Source of the DNA: Paenibacillus rhizovicinus | GTDB lineage: Bacteria > Bacillota > Bacilli > Paenibacillales > Paenibacillaceae | DNA length: 64,000 nt | Direction: 5' to 3' | Assembly: GCF_010365285.1 (NCBI RefSeq) | Contig: NZ_CP048286.1 | Location: forward strand, 3,052,501 to 3,116,500 | Part shown: positions 17,032-23,968 of the stretch, piece after piece | Numbering within the stretch: position 1 is the stretch's first letter | Layout: the number at the start of each line of letters is the position of its first letter | The notes under the pieces: generated by a model | The model's database searches: none | Told to the model about the DNA's origin: nothing | Seen by the model: the letters and a program-made list of their open reading frames with translations, nothing else | Program-made: the position numbers and the translations under genes

Positions 17032-17910
17032 TCAGCCCTTCACGGAGCCGATCAGCGCGCCTTTCACGAAATGCTTTTGCAAGAACGGGTAGACGATCAG
17101 AATCGGCAGGCTGGACACGATAATGGACGCCATCTTCAGCGTGAATTCGTTAATCTCGCCTTGATAACTGATGTCGATACCGGCCTGCTGCACCGCTGCC
17201 GACGTATTGCTGATGAGATCCTTGAGCACCATTTGCAGCTGCCACATTTCCTTGCTCGACATGTAGATCACCGAGGAGAAGAAGTCATTCCAGAACCAAA
17301 CGGCGATGAAGAGCGAGACGGTCGCCAGCACCGCCTTCGACAAAGGCAGCACGATGCGGAAGAACACCGTCAAATCGTTCGCGCCGTCGATCTTCGCCGC
17401 TTCCTCCAGTTCTTCCGGAAGCCCCTTGAAGAAGCTCTGCATGACGAAAATATTCCAGGCCCCGACCGCGCCCGGCAAAATCAGCGCCCAGTACGAGTCG
17501 ATCAGATGCAGCTGCTTGATCAGCAGATAGTTCGGGATCAACCCGCCGCTGAACAGCATCGTGAACAGAATGAGGAAGGAAAACACCCGCTGTCCCCGCA
17601 GCCGTTTCTTCGAAATGGCATAAGCGGTCGTAGCCGTGAAGAACGTGCCGATCAGCGTCGCGGCGACCGTCGAGATGATCGTCACCTTGAAGCCGCTCAG
17701 AATCGAAACATTTTGAAAGACCGCCTTGTAGGAATCCACGGAGAAGCCCACGGGAACGAGGAACAGCCCGCCCTTGGCGATCAAGGAAGAATCGCTGACC
17801 GAAGCCATGACCATATACCAGAACGGATAGATCATCACCGCGATCAGGATGATGAAGAAACCATAATTCAGAACGGTGAACAGCTTCTCGCCTCTCGTCA
17901 TGCCAACCAT
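17032..17910 (-). CDS. carbohydrate ABC transporter permease (LplC/YtcP family)
   Basis: 292-residue membrane protein, six predicted hydrophobic segments, with the EAA motif E-E-L-E-E-A-A-K-I-D-G-A-N near residues 155-170 that contacts the ATPase. The C-terminal F-V-K-G-A-L-I-G-S-V-K-G is the standard ending of this family. ATG preceded by TAGGAGGAAGCT. It starts nine bases after the partner permease stop. No ATPase gene is in the locus, as usual for these transporters that share an MsmX-type ATPase encoded elsewhere. Confidence 0.92.
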   Translation of the reverse strand: MVGMTRGEKLFTVLNYGFFIILIAVMIYPFWYMVMASVSDSSLIAKGGLFLVPVGFSVDSYKAVFQNVSILSGFKVTIISTVAATLIGTFFTATTAYAISKKRLRGQRVFSFLILFTMLFSGGLIPNYLLIKQLHLIDSYWALILPGAVGAWNIFVMQSFFKGLPEELEEAAKIDGANDLTVFFRIVLPLSKAVLATVSLFIAVWFWNDFFSSVIYMSSKEMWQLQMVLKDLISNTSAAVQQAGIDISYQGEINEFTLKMASIIVSSLPILIVYPFLQKHFVKGALIGSVKG

Positions 17911-17919
17911 AGCTTCCTC

Positions 17920-18882
17920 CTACCAGAGACCGTCCTGGCCTGCTTTTTTCACGATTTTGTTGACGCTTACGATCAGCACCATGGCTACGACCGACTTGAA
18001 CAGACCGGCTGCCGTCGCATAGCTGTAATTGGCGTCCTGAATGCCGACCCGGTACACGTAAGTATCGATAATATCCGAAACATCGTAGACGAGCGGACTG
18101 TAGAGCAAATAAATTTGTTGAAAGCCCGCTTCGAGAATGTTCGCGAGGCTGAGAATCAGCAGGATGATAATGACCGGCCGGATAGCCGGCAGCGTGACAT
18201 GCCACATCTGTCTTGCCTTGTTCGCCCCGTCCATTCTTGCGGACTCGTATAATTCAGGGCTGACGCCGGAGATGGCGGCCAGGTAAATGATCGTCCCCCA
18301 GCCGACTTCCTTATAGGAATCGCTGATCACGAGGATCGACCGGAAGTAACGGGTATCGCCCAGAAAATCGATCGGCTTGCCGCCGAACATTTCAATAATG
18401 GCGTTCACCATGCCGTCCACGGGATTGAGGAACGAGATCAGAATGCCGGAGAAAATAACCCATGAGATAAAATGAGGCAAATAAATGATCGATTGCGTCA
18501 CCCGTTTGAAGGCGACATGCCGAAGCTCGTTCAGCAGCAGCGACAGGATAACCGGAATGGTGAAGGCGCACAGCAGTTTGTACACGCTGATCAAGATCGT
18601 ATTGCGCAAGATTTCGATAAAATCGGGCGAATGGAACAGCCGTGAGAATTGGGCGAAACCGACCCACTCCTGGTCGTTCATGCCTTGGAAGATGTTAAAG
18701 TCCTGAAACGCGATAATGATGCCGTACATCGGTACATATCGGAACAGGAGGATGAGCAGCATGCCGGGCAGCAGCAGCAGGTACAAGTATTTGTCTCTGA
18801 TGACGTCTTTCATGAAGGTTCCCTTGGCTGCTTTCTCTTGACCGGACAAGCCGATATTCGGCTTCGAGGCTTCGATTGTCAT
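17920..18882 (-). CDS. carbohydrate ABC transporter permease (LplB family)
   Basis: 320-residue membrane protein of the LplB/YteP group. After a short N-terminal extension it reads D-K-Y-L-Y-L-L-L-L-P-G then F-R-Y-V-P-M-Y-G-I-I-I-A-F, a hallmark of the family, and has an EAA-type loop (Y-E-S-A-R-M-D-G-A-N-K) near residue 215. It forms the heterodimeric channel with the downstream permease. ATG behind GAAAGGAGCGA. Confidence 0.92.
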   Translation of the reverse strand: MTIEASKPNIGLSGQEKAAKGTFMKDVIRDKYLYLLLLPGMLLILLFRYVPMYGIIIAFQDFNIFQGMNDQEWVGFAQFSRLFHSPDFIEILRNTILISVYKLLCAFTIPVILSLLLNELRHVAFKRVTQSIIYLPHFISWVIFSGILISFLNPVDGMVNAIIEMFGGKPIDFLGDTRYFRSILVISDSYKEVGWGTIIYLAAISGVSPELYESARMDGANKARQMWHVTLPAIRPVIIILLILSLANILEAGFQQIYLLYSPLVYDVSDIIDTYVYRVGIQDANYSYATAAGLFKSVVAMVLIVSVNKIVKKAGQDGLW

Positions 18883-18957
18883 TCGCTCCTTTCGCGGGCT
18901 TGGAACAAGAACAGGCCGCTGACCGCGGCCCGCTCGCTCTTCAATCCAATCAGCCGA

Positions 18958-20628
18958 TTATTTATAAGGCGTGATGTTCGCTTCGTACCACTCGCTGAAC
19001 TGGTCGTACTCGGATGACTGCGTACTGTATAATTGCTTCGCTTCTTCATCGATCTGCTTGCCGCCCAGCTTCTCGTATTGCTTGACGAAATCGTCGAACG
19101 CGCTCGCCGGCTTCTTGCCGGTAATGATGGACCAGAACAGCTCGTCGCGGACTTTCTTGATATCCGCGGAGTATTTATCCCATTGCGGACGCTCCAGCGA
19201 TTTGAAGACGACGATCTTATCGCGCATCGGCTGCGACGTTTGGATCCGCTTCTCGAACAGCGCCGTTACTTCCGGCGTATTCTTGATGTTCGCGGCATCC
19301 TTGCGCTGGAGGTACCAGCCGAAGTTGCCGAGGCCCAGCTTGTTGCCTTCATCCGGCGTAATGGTCGGCGTGAACTCGCCGTTCTCCATCTTGTATTGCT
19401 CGCCTTCTTTACCGAACGTAATATCCTTGAACACATCCGGCGTCGCCATCGTATTCAGCACTTGCACCGCGTCGTCCGCATTGGTCGTATCCGTTACGAC
19501 CAGGTAGCACCAGCCGATGCCCGGATCCGGCATATCGGAGGAGAACCCTTCGGGTCCTTGGATCGGATCGATCGCTTCATAGACGCCGGACGGATTCAGC
19601 TTCTTGAAGGAGATCGCCGCCCCGTTGCCCGGGTTGAAATAATCGACGAAACGATAGAAGGAGCCGACTTTACCGGTGGAATAGATTTCATTCACCTTCT
19701 GGTCGTCGCTGTTCGCGGCCGTGGACATCCGCGGATCGATGACGCCTTCCTTGTACAGCGTTTGCAGCAGCTCCAGCACGTTCTTCACTTGCGGCATCAA
19801 TGCGCCGAATTGAATGCTGCCGTCATCCTGCTTGATGAAGTTCTCTACGTCGATGCCGTACGCGTAGAAGAACGGCGCAAGACTGCGGTAGTAGTTATCG
19901 CCCGAGAGGCCGTACGTATCCTTCTTGCCGTTGCCGTCCGGATCGTCGTTCGTGAACGCGCGAAGCATCGCCACGTATTCGTCCAGCGTCTTCGGCTCCT
20001 TCAGGCCCAGCTTGTCGAGCCAGTCTTTACGGACGATCGTCGTCATGAAGCTGGCTTCAGGCACATCCCCCGGCACGCGGAAGATCTTGCCGCTCTTGTC
20101 CCAGTGGTAGAACATCGTATCCTTCGTGTAGTAGTCCAAAATCTCTTTGCCGTACTTCTGCAGCGAAGGCGTCAAGTCTTGCACGATGCCCGCTTTCACC
20201 CATTTCGTATATTCCTTCGTATCCCCTGTCCACAAAATGTTCGGACGCGTATCCTTCGCGCTCATGAGCAGGTTGATCTTCGTATTCAGCTCCGACCAAT
20301 CCGGCAGGAAGACCGGCTGTATGTCGACCGAACGGCCGATCGTCTTCGTCAGATCTTCCTCCAGCGTATGCTCCGCCCAGGAATCCGGCGTTTTCGGTCC
20401 TGCCATAAGTGCCATGCTCATCTTGATCGGCGCTGCCTCTTTCGTATCTGTCGCTGCCGCATCGTTCCCCGCATTCGCCGCTGCCTTGTTCCCGGAATCG
20501 GCATCGCCGGCCTTATTCGCATCCGCCGCGTTCCCTGCGTCGTTGTTTCCCCCGTTGCTCGAGCATGCCGCGAGCAGCATCATCGTCGCGAGCGAAGAAA
20601 CGAGCAGCGCTTTCCTCTTCTTCTTCAT
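18958..20628 (-). CDS. sugar ABC transporter solute-binding lipoprotein (LplA family)
   Basis: 556-residue lipoprotein with lipobox M-L-L-A-A-C-S (cysteine near residue 22), an Asn/Asp/Ala-rich linker, then a large type 1 solute-binding fold typical of LplA/YtcQ proteins (~500 residues). Motifs such as G-P-K-T-P-D-S-W-A and the W-Y-E-A-N-I-T-P-Y-K ending fit the family. ATG at 20628 is preferred because of GGGGGGATTAGGA just upstream; a TTG seven codons earlier is unlikely. It heads the polysaccharide locus under two cre-like sites and probably binds oligosaccharides released by the anchored GH5-like enzyme. Confidence 0.92.
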   Translation of the reverse strand: MKKKRKALLVSSLATMMLLAACSSNGGNNDAGNAADANKAGDADSGNKAAANAGNDAAATDTKEAAPIKMSMALMAGPKTPDSWAEHTLEEDLTKTIGRSVDIQPVFLPDWSELNTKINLLMSAKDTRPNILWTGDTKEYTKWVKAGIVQDLTPSLQKYGKEILDYYTKDTMFYHWDKSGKIFRVPGDVPEASFMTTIVRKDWLDKLGLKEPKTLDEYVAMLRAFTNDDPDGNGKKDTYGLSGDNYYRSLAPFFYAYGIDVENFIKQDDGSIQFGALMPQVKNVLELLQTLYKEGVIDPRMSTAANSDDQKVNEIYSTGKVGSFYRFVDYFNPGNGAAISFKKLNPSGVYEAIDPIQGPEGFSSDMPDPGIGWCYLVVTDTTNADDAVQVLNTMATPDVFKDITFGKEGEQYKMENGEFTPTITPDEGNKLGLGNFGWYLQRKDAANIKNTPEVTALFEKRIQTSQPMRDKIVVFKSLERPQWDKYSADIKKVRDELFWSIITGKKPASAFDDFVKQYEKLGGKQIDEEAKQLYSTQSSEYDQFSEWYEANITPYK

Positions 20629-20655
20629 TCCTAATCCCCCCAAGCGCAATTGTTA

Positions 20656-20690
20656 GGCAATCGCTTTCAACAAAATTGAACGCGCTTACA
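20656..20690 (-). promoter_or_regulatory. two catabolite-responsive element (cre)-like sites upstream of the sugar-binding protein gene
   Basis: On the minus strand TGAAAGCGATTGCC (20656-20669) and TGTAAGCGCGTTCA (20677-20690) each match the CcpA cre consensus TGNAANCGNNNNCA, the first with one mismatch, the second fully. They sit 28-62 bases before the ATG, where CcpA binding would repress. Confidence 0.65.
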
Positions 20691-20699
20691 CTTTCGAGA

Positions 20700-20915
20700 T
20701 GAGTATACATCAGAGGGGAATATTCTGTAAATAAATATTTTGAAACATAATTTTATTAATATAATTAAGTTGAATTAAATTGATGGAAAAGCCATGGTTT
20801 CAGCCGGAATTTAGGGGATTCCGAGGGGGATGACAGCAAATTCGAGTTTAAAAGAGAGGTTGCGCTCAGTCCGGTCAGACTCACGTCATAAAAGTTGAAT
20901 TATTTTAAATTCAAT
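20700..20915. promoter_or_regulatory. AT-rich upstream region with TTGAAT/ATTCAA palindrome
   Basis: 20895-20914 reads TTGAAT-N8-ATTCAA, a possible operator. 20740-20790 is AT-rich and, on the minus strand, holds TTAATAAAATTA as also seen upstream of the intracellular GH5-like gene. No gene recognised in this stretch. Confidence 0.4.
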
Positions 20916-20923
20916 TCAGCTAT

Positions 20924-21068
20924 AAGAGGGCCTGCGGCCGGTATGGAACTGCGCTCGCTGTTGTACCTCGGATTTCTTTGATTGACTAAGACATTTAGCG
21001 GTTGAAATCCGGTTACAAAGGCGACCACTTTGTTGCTTCGTCTCCATACCGGCCTCCGGCCTTCTTTA
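20924..21068. repeat. long imperfect hairpin / small palindromic element
   Basis: GAGGGCCTGCGGCCGGTATGG at the left end is complementary (three or so mismatches) to CCATACCGGCCTCCGGCCTTC at the right end, with a second complementary block inside (CGGATTTC versus GAAATCCG). The ~145-bp whole could fold as one long hairpin. It contains no convincing gene and no T run, and resembles a MITE-like or structured-RNA element. Confidence 0.55.
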
Positions 21069-21144
21069 GCTTTCATTAAGAGCATTAAGGGCATTAAGAA
21101 TAGGAAATACGAACAGTAGTTGCACTGGACTGATATGCTCCCCA

Positions 21145-21430
21145 GACAAATTAGAAGAACTCGAAATCTTCAGGATAAAGCAGCTCCAGGAACCAGTCCC
21201 ATGCTTCATAGCGAGTGAGGCTTACAAATACACTTCTTTCGGCTTTAAGAAGCTCTTGGATGACAATAACATGATCCAAAGCATGTTCCGTGTACTGCGG
21301 CCTACATCCACTTAACAACCATGAACGATTACAAGCAAAACTAAACGGCCTCAGTCCGATAGAGTACAGGAGCAAGGCCGCTTAATTGAATTTATATATT
21401 TGTACTGTCTACTTGACTGGTACAGTTCAA
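21145..21430 (+). mobile_element. IS3-family (IS150-group) insertion sequence remnant
   Basis: In the plus strand two transposase fragments are readable. Around 21200-21300 E-A-Y-K-Y-T-S-F-G-F-K-K-L-L then D-D-N-N-M-I-Q-S-M corresponds to the DDE region that normally reads QGYQYTS. Around 21310-21383 N-N-H-E-R-L-Q-A-K-L-N-G-L-S-P-I-E-Y-R ends at TAA, the standard C-terminus of OrfB. The glutamate-containing centre is missing, so it is internally deleted and inactive. About 20 bases after the stop ACTGTCTACTTGAC...CAGTTCA (21404-21430) looks like the right inverted end of IS150-group elements. The left end is not certain. Confidence 0.72.
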
Positions 21431-21449
21431 AATTAAAACAAGATAATAA

Positions 21450-21767
21450 TTATGATTGAAACATTAATATATACCCAGGTCGCACATTCAATAGAATTTT
21501 AGGATTTCTTTTGTCTTCTTCTAATTTAGATCGAATTTTTTGGATATATACATAGACATTTTGTTCAGTGTAGTTTTTCTGAAAAGAGGTAGCTTTATTA
21601 ATATAATCTAAAATATCCTCAACATATAAAACCGTATTGAGGTTGTTTGAAAAAAAGCTTAAAATTAGAAATTCTAATTGTGTGAGAAAAATTTTTGAAT
21701 CTAAATTATCTAAGCAACGAGCAAACGGATCTAAGTACAGATTTTTACCGATTTTTATTCTCTCCAA
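21450..21767 (-). CDS. stand-alone winged-helix (OmpR/PhoB effector-type) regulator
   Basis: 105-residue protein with no receiver domain. Q-L-E-F-L-I-L-S-F-F-S-N-N, then E-D-I-L-D-Y-I-N, then V-Y-V-Y-I-Q-K-I-R-S-K-L-E-E-D, then L-N-V-R-P-G-Y match the helix-wing order of OmpR-type DNA-binding domains, covering nearly the whole protein. Start is TTG, with GAGGTG eight bases upstream. It is AT-rich like its neighbours and unlike the flanking genome, suggesting transfer. It is divergent from the secreted-protein gene at 22071 and could control it; that is inference. Confidence 0.65.
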   Translation of the reverse strand: MERIKIGKNLYLDPFARCLDNLDSKIFLTQLEFLILSFFSNNLNTVLYVEDILDYINKATSFQKNYTEQNVYVYIQKIRSKLEEDKRNPKILLNVRPGYILMFQS

Positions 21768-21925
21768 AGCATTTGCACCTCAATTTGAATTAGCGTATAC
21801 ATTTCTTTTATACCTTGACTTTCATCCCAACCTCAACACCTACTTCACCTAGAAGATCTCGGTTATTGCAGGTTACCACAAAGAATCTTCAAACCACATA
21901 TCCCCAACATTCACTCAACCTACCA

Positions 21926-21954
21926 TTGAAGTAAGATTAATTATAACTTATAAT
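21926..21954 (+). promoter_or_regulatory. strong promoter of the secreted-protein gene
   Basis: TTGAAG (21926-21931) and perfect TATAAT (21949-21954) separated by 17 bases. Predicted start of transcription near 21961 gives a 5' leader of ~110 bases. Confidence 0.65.
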
Positions 21955-22030
21955 ATACAAATTGTGTAATTTTTTTGTAAGAAAATTGCAATTTTAGTTA
22001 TTACTTTAAACTGTCTCTTTAGATAGAATC

Positions 22031-22059
22031 CTCCTTGGATATATTAAAATACCAAGGAG
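22031..22059 (+). promoter_or_regulatory. leader hairpin that buries the Shine-Dalgarno of the secreted-protein gene
   Basis: CTCCTTGG (22031-22038) is perfectly complementary to CCAAGGAG (22052-22059) across a 13-base AT-rich loop. The right arm contains AAGGAG, the ribosome binding site of the gene starting at 22071. The stem could control translation (thermosensor-like or protein-dependent) or protect the mRNA 5' end. Confidence 0.6.
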
Positions 22060-22070
22060 AGTGAAATGTT

Positions 22071-22616
22071 ATGAAAGCTAAATTGAAGAGCAAGTTTATT
22101 ATCCTCTCGACTATCGCAACAATATCTTTTGGGGCTTCTGTAATACCGGTCAGTGCCGCGGATGTACCTGGCAATACCGCACCTAGTGTATCTTACGGAT
22201 CAACCACTTATGGTAGCTACATTCCTATCCCTCTCGTACTCACAGAAAATAGCTGGAACACTCTTGGTTACGACATGCGTTATGACTCTTGGGATAAAGA
22301 TACATTCAATGCACTCAACGCTGCCGCCAATGTCTCATTGACTACAACATCTTCCTCAACCTATCAAATTAGTGGAAGTCTAGAGTATGGCTTCTCTCTA
22401 ATTGCGAAGGGTACTATTAGTGGAAACTGGGGTGAAACTTGGGGGAAAACTTCAACAGTAACTTACAATGCCGAGGCAGGATGGACCTATGAGTTATGGA
22501 GTGCGAACCAGATTAAGAGACTTTACTGGACTTACCCTAAGAGTAGCGGTGGATATCTGAACTCTAAAAGCGAAGGAAGTAACGGAACCTATAAATGGTT
22601 CTGGCGTCATCACTAG
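22071..22616 (+). CDS. secreted protein of unknown family
   Basis: 181 residues with a clear Sec signal peptide (K-L-K-S-K-F-I-I-L-S-T-I ... V-S-A-A-D; cleavage near residue 29). The mature ~150 residues are rich in Ser, Thr, Gly, Tyr and Trp. They contain an alternating polar/hydrophobic stretch (V-S-L-T-T-T-S-S-S-T-Y-Q-I-S-G-S, then Y-G-F-S-L-I-A-K-G-T-I-S-G) and a Trp-rich end (T-Y-K-W-F-W-R-H-H). This suggests an all-beta fold; an amphipathic hairpin as in pore-forming proteins is possible but speculative. I do not recognise the family. AT-rich, in the accessory island, with its own promoter, leader hairpin and terminator. Confidence 0.7.
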   Translation: MKAKLKSKFIILSTIATISFGASVIPVSAADVPGNTAPSVSYGSTTYGSYIPIPLVLTENSWNTLGYDMRYDSWDKDTFNALNAAANVSLTTTSSSTYQISGSLEYGFSLIAKGTISGNWGETWGKTSTVTYNAEAGWTYELWSANQIKRLYWTYPKSSGGYLNSKSEGSNGTYKWFWRHH

Positions 22617-22646
22617 GTAAATGATAGAATAAAATGTAAATATCAG

Positions 22647-22691
22647 AGAAAAATAACCGTTGATAGTTGAATTATCTCCGGTTATTTTTCT
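22647..22691 (+). terminator. terminator after the secreted-protein gene
   Basis: AGAAAAATAACCG pairs perfectly with CGGTTATTTTTCT, a 13-bp stem whose right arm supplies the T run. It lies 31 bases after the stop, so the following lipoprotein gene probably has its own promoter or depends on readthrough. Confidence 0.85.
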
Positions 22692-22713
22692 TATACAGCA
22701 AGGAAGTGAAAAT

Positions 22714-23568
22714 ATTAATCGCTTATTATTCAATAGTCGTATAAATTCTTTACTCTTATGTTTTTTGATTTTCACTTTAACAGGTTGCAACGCCAATACA
22801 AGTATAGATAAGAATAGCAATATAGTTGATAGCAATATGGATACAAGAAGTAATACTAATTTAAGTAGCAGTACTGATGATGACTCTCTCATAGCCACCT
22901 TAGAAGGCGACAATCAAAGCCAAGTATCTTATCTCTTCTATAATGAGGCTGATAGCGAAAAGAATATTGTGTTATCATTTCATGCAAATTACATTGAAAA
23001 AAACATTATAAAAAGTGAATTATTGCAAGATGATACTATTGTAACAATGAAAGTTAAAACGCGTGATACATCTATTCATGACCACGGACAGTTTATTATT
23101 TCTTTACCTGATTTTGTTGAAAGATTTAATAAAATACGATTATTTGATAATCATGGAGTTATCTTTACACTCGAAACAGGACAGTATTATTTAGAAAAAA
23201 CTACTGTTAAGAACCCAATCAAGGGAAATGAGTGGTACTTAACTTCTTATACCACAAACGAAAATATAAACACGTTCAATATGAAGGCTGATTTCAACAA
23301 AAAAGGTAATGATTCATATCAATATCAAATTCTTTTACCAAAAAAATTAGATGAACAAAATATTTTGAAACAGCAAGACAATTCGTCCATCATTAACAAT
23401 ACGCTTAAGATCGATTATGAGAGTAAAATTGAACTAGGAGATTTTAAAGGCTATACAAACATTGATTATGACTTATTGGTCGTACAAAAAGATACTACTG
23501 GACAAAAGTTTACATTAATGAGTGCCAATGTTCCATTATCTATAAAACAAGAACTTATAAAAAAATAA
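22714..23568 (+). CDS. lipoprotein of unknown function, apparent ATT start
   Basis: About 284 residues. A hydrophobic segment ends in a lipobox (F-T-L-T-G-C; cysteine near residue 25), then an Asn/Ser/Asp-rich linker and a beta-rich mature domain with no family I recognise. The frame is open from 22660, but that TTG lies inside the terminator stem. The only AAGGAAGTG-type ribosome site is followed five bases later by ATT (22714-22716); there is no ATG, GTG or TTG suitably placed before the signal peptide. Either ATT is used, the start codon has mutated, or an unseen change exists. AT-rich. May act with the secreted protein upstream, for example as immunity or surface partner; this is inference only. 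Confidence 0.6.
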   Translation: MNRLLFNSRINSLLLCFLIFTLTGCNANTSIDKNSNIVDSNMDTRSNTNLSSSTDDDSLIATLEGDNQSQVSYLFYNEADSEKNIVLSFHANYIEKNIIKSELLQDDTIVTMKVKTRDTSIHDHGQFIISLPDFVERFNKIRLFDNHGVIFTLETGQYYLEKTTVKNPIKGNEWYLTSYTTNENINTFNMKADFNKKGNDSYQYQILLPKKLDEQNILKQQDNSSIINNTLKIDYESKIELGDFKGYTNIDYDLLVVQKDTTGQKFTLMSANVPLSIKQELIKK

Positions 23569-23606
23569 TTGCAGATTAATCTATTTTTAAGTCTTATGAA
23601 AAAAAT

Positions 23607-23645
23607 GGAATGCTAGCGAACATAGCTCAGCATTCCATTTTGATG
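23607..23645 (+). terminator. terminator after the lipoprotein gene
   Basis: AAATGGAATGCT pairs with AGCATTCCATTT, followed by TGATG; the T tract is short. It overlaps the end of a doubtful minus-strand frame. Confidence 0.6.
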
Positions 23646-23855
23646 TTTACTATTCCATCGAGCATATATAAGACTCCCAACAGTCGTATTAGCCATTTCT
23701 GAATACTCATGCAGCATTTTGATCCATTGCGTTAAGCCGCCCATTTGTTCAACGATGGCTACAAAAACTTCGAGATTCTTTGTGTCCGTTATCGGAGAAT
23801 AATACAAATTCTTGTCTTTCGAATTGGACCGTCGGTCATTCTGGATTAAAACCAA
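23613..23855 (-). pseudogene. possible gene fragment of unknown family
   Basis: 80-codon minus-strand frame (N-L-E-V-F-V-A-I-V-E-Q-M-G-G-L-T-Q-W-I-K-M-L is protein-like). It begins with a TTG inside a terminator hairpin without ribosome site and ends inside another hairpin, so it is probably a remnant of the island rather than an expressed gene. Confidence 0.3.
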
Positions 23856-23888
23856 AAGCTGCGTGCCGTTAGGCTCGCAGCTTTTTTC
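23850..23888 (+). terminator. terminator at the island's right border
   Basis: AAAAGCTGCG pairs with CGCAGCTTTTTT across a short loop. It marks where normal GC-rich sequence resumes. Confidence 0.7.
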
Positions 23889-23968
23889 CTGCCTACGGAA
23901 GCCATTTGAAGTTCGGCATGTAGCCGTGAATCCGGAAGACGCGAAAAGCTTCGGTATATATTATCCCC

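Noticed and set aside
14133-17123. 996-codon open frame antisense to the giant GH5-like gene
   Set aside because: Composition is Arg/Val/His-rich shadow coding; the minus strand carries the signal peptide and catalytic motifs.
20900-21094. 64-codon minus-strand frame in the long hairpin
   Set aside because: It is encoded by the arms of the palindrome itself and has no ribosome binding site.
21151-21375. 74-codon minus-strand frame overlapping the IS remnant
   Set aside because: The plus strand reads recognisable IS3 transposase fragments ending in L-N-G-L-S-P-I-E-Y-R; the minus frame is its shadow.
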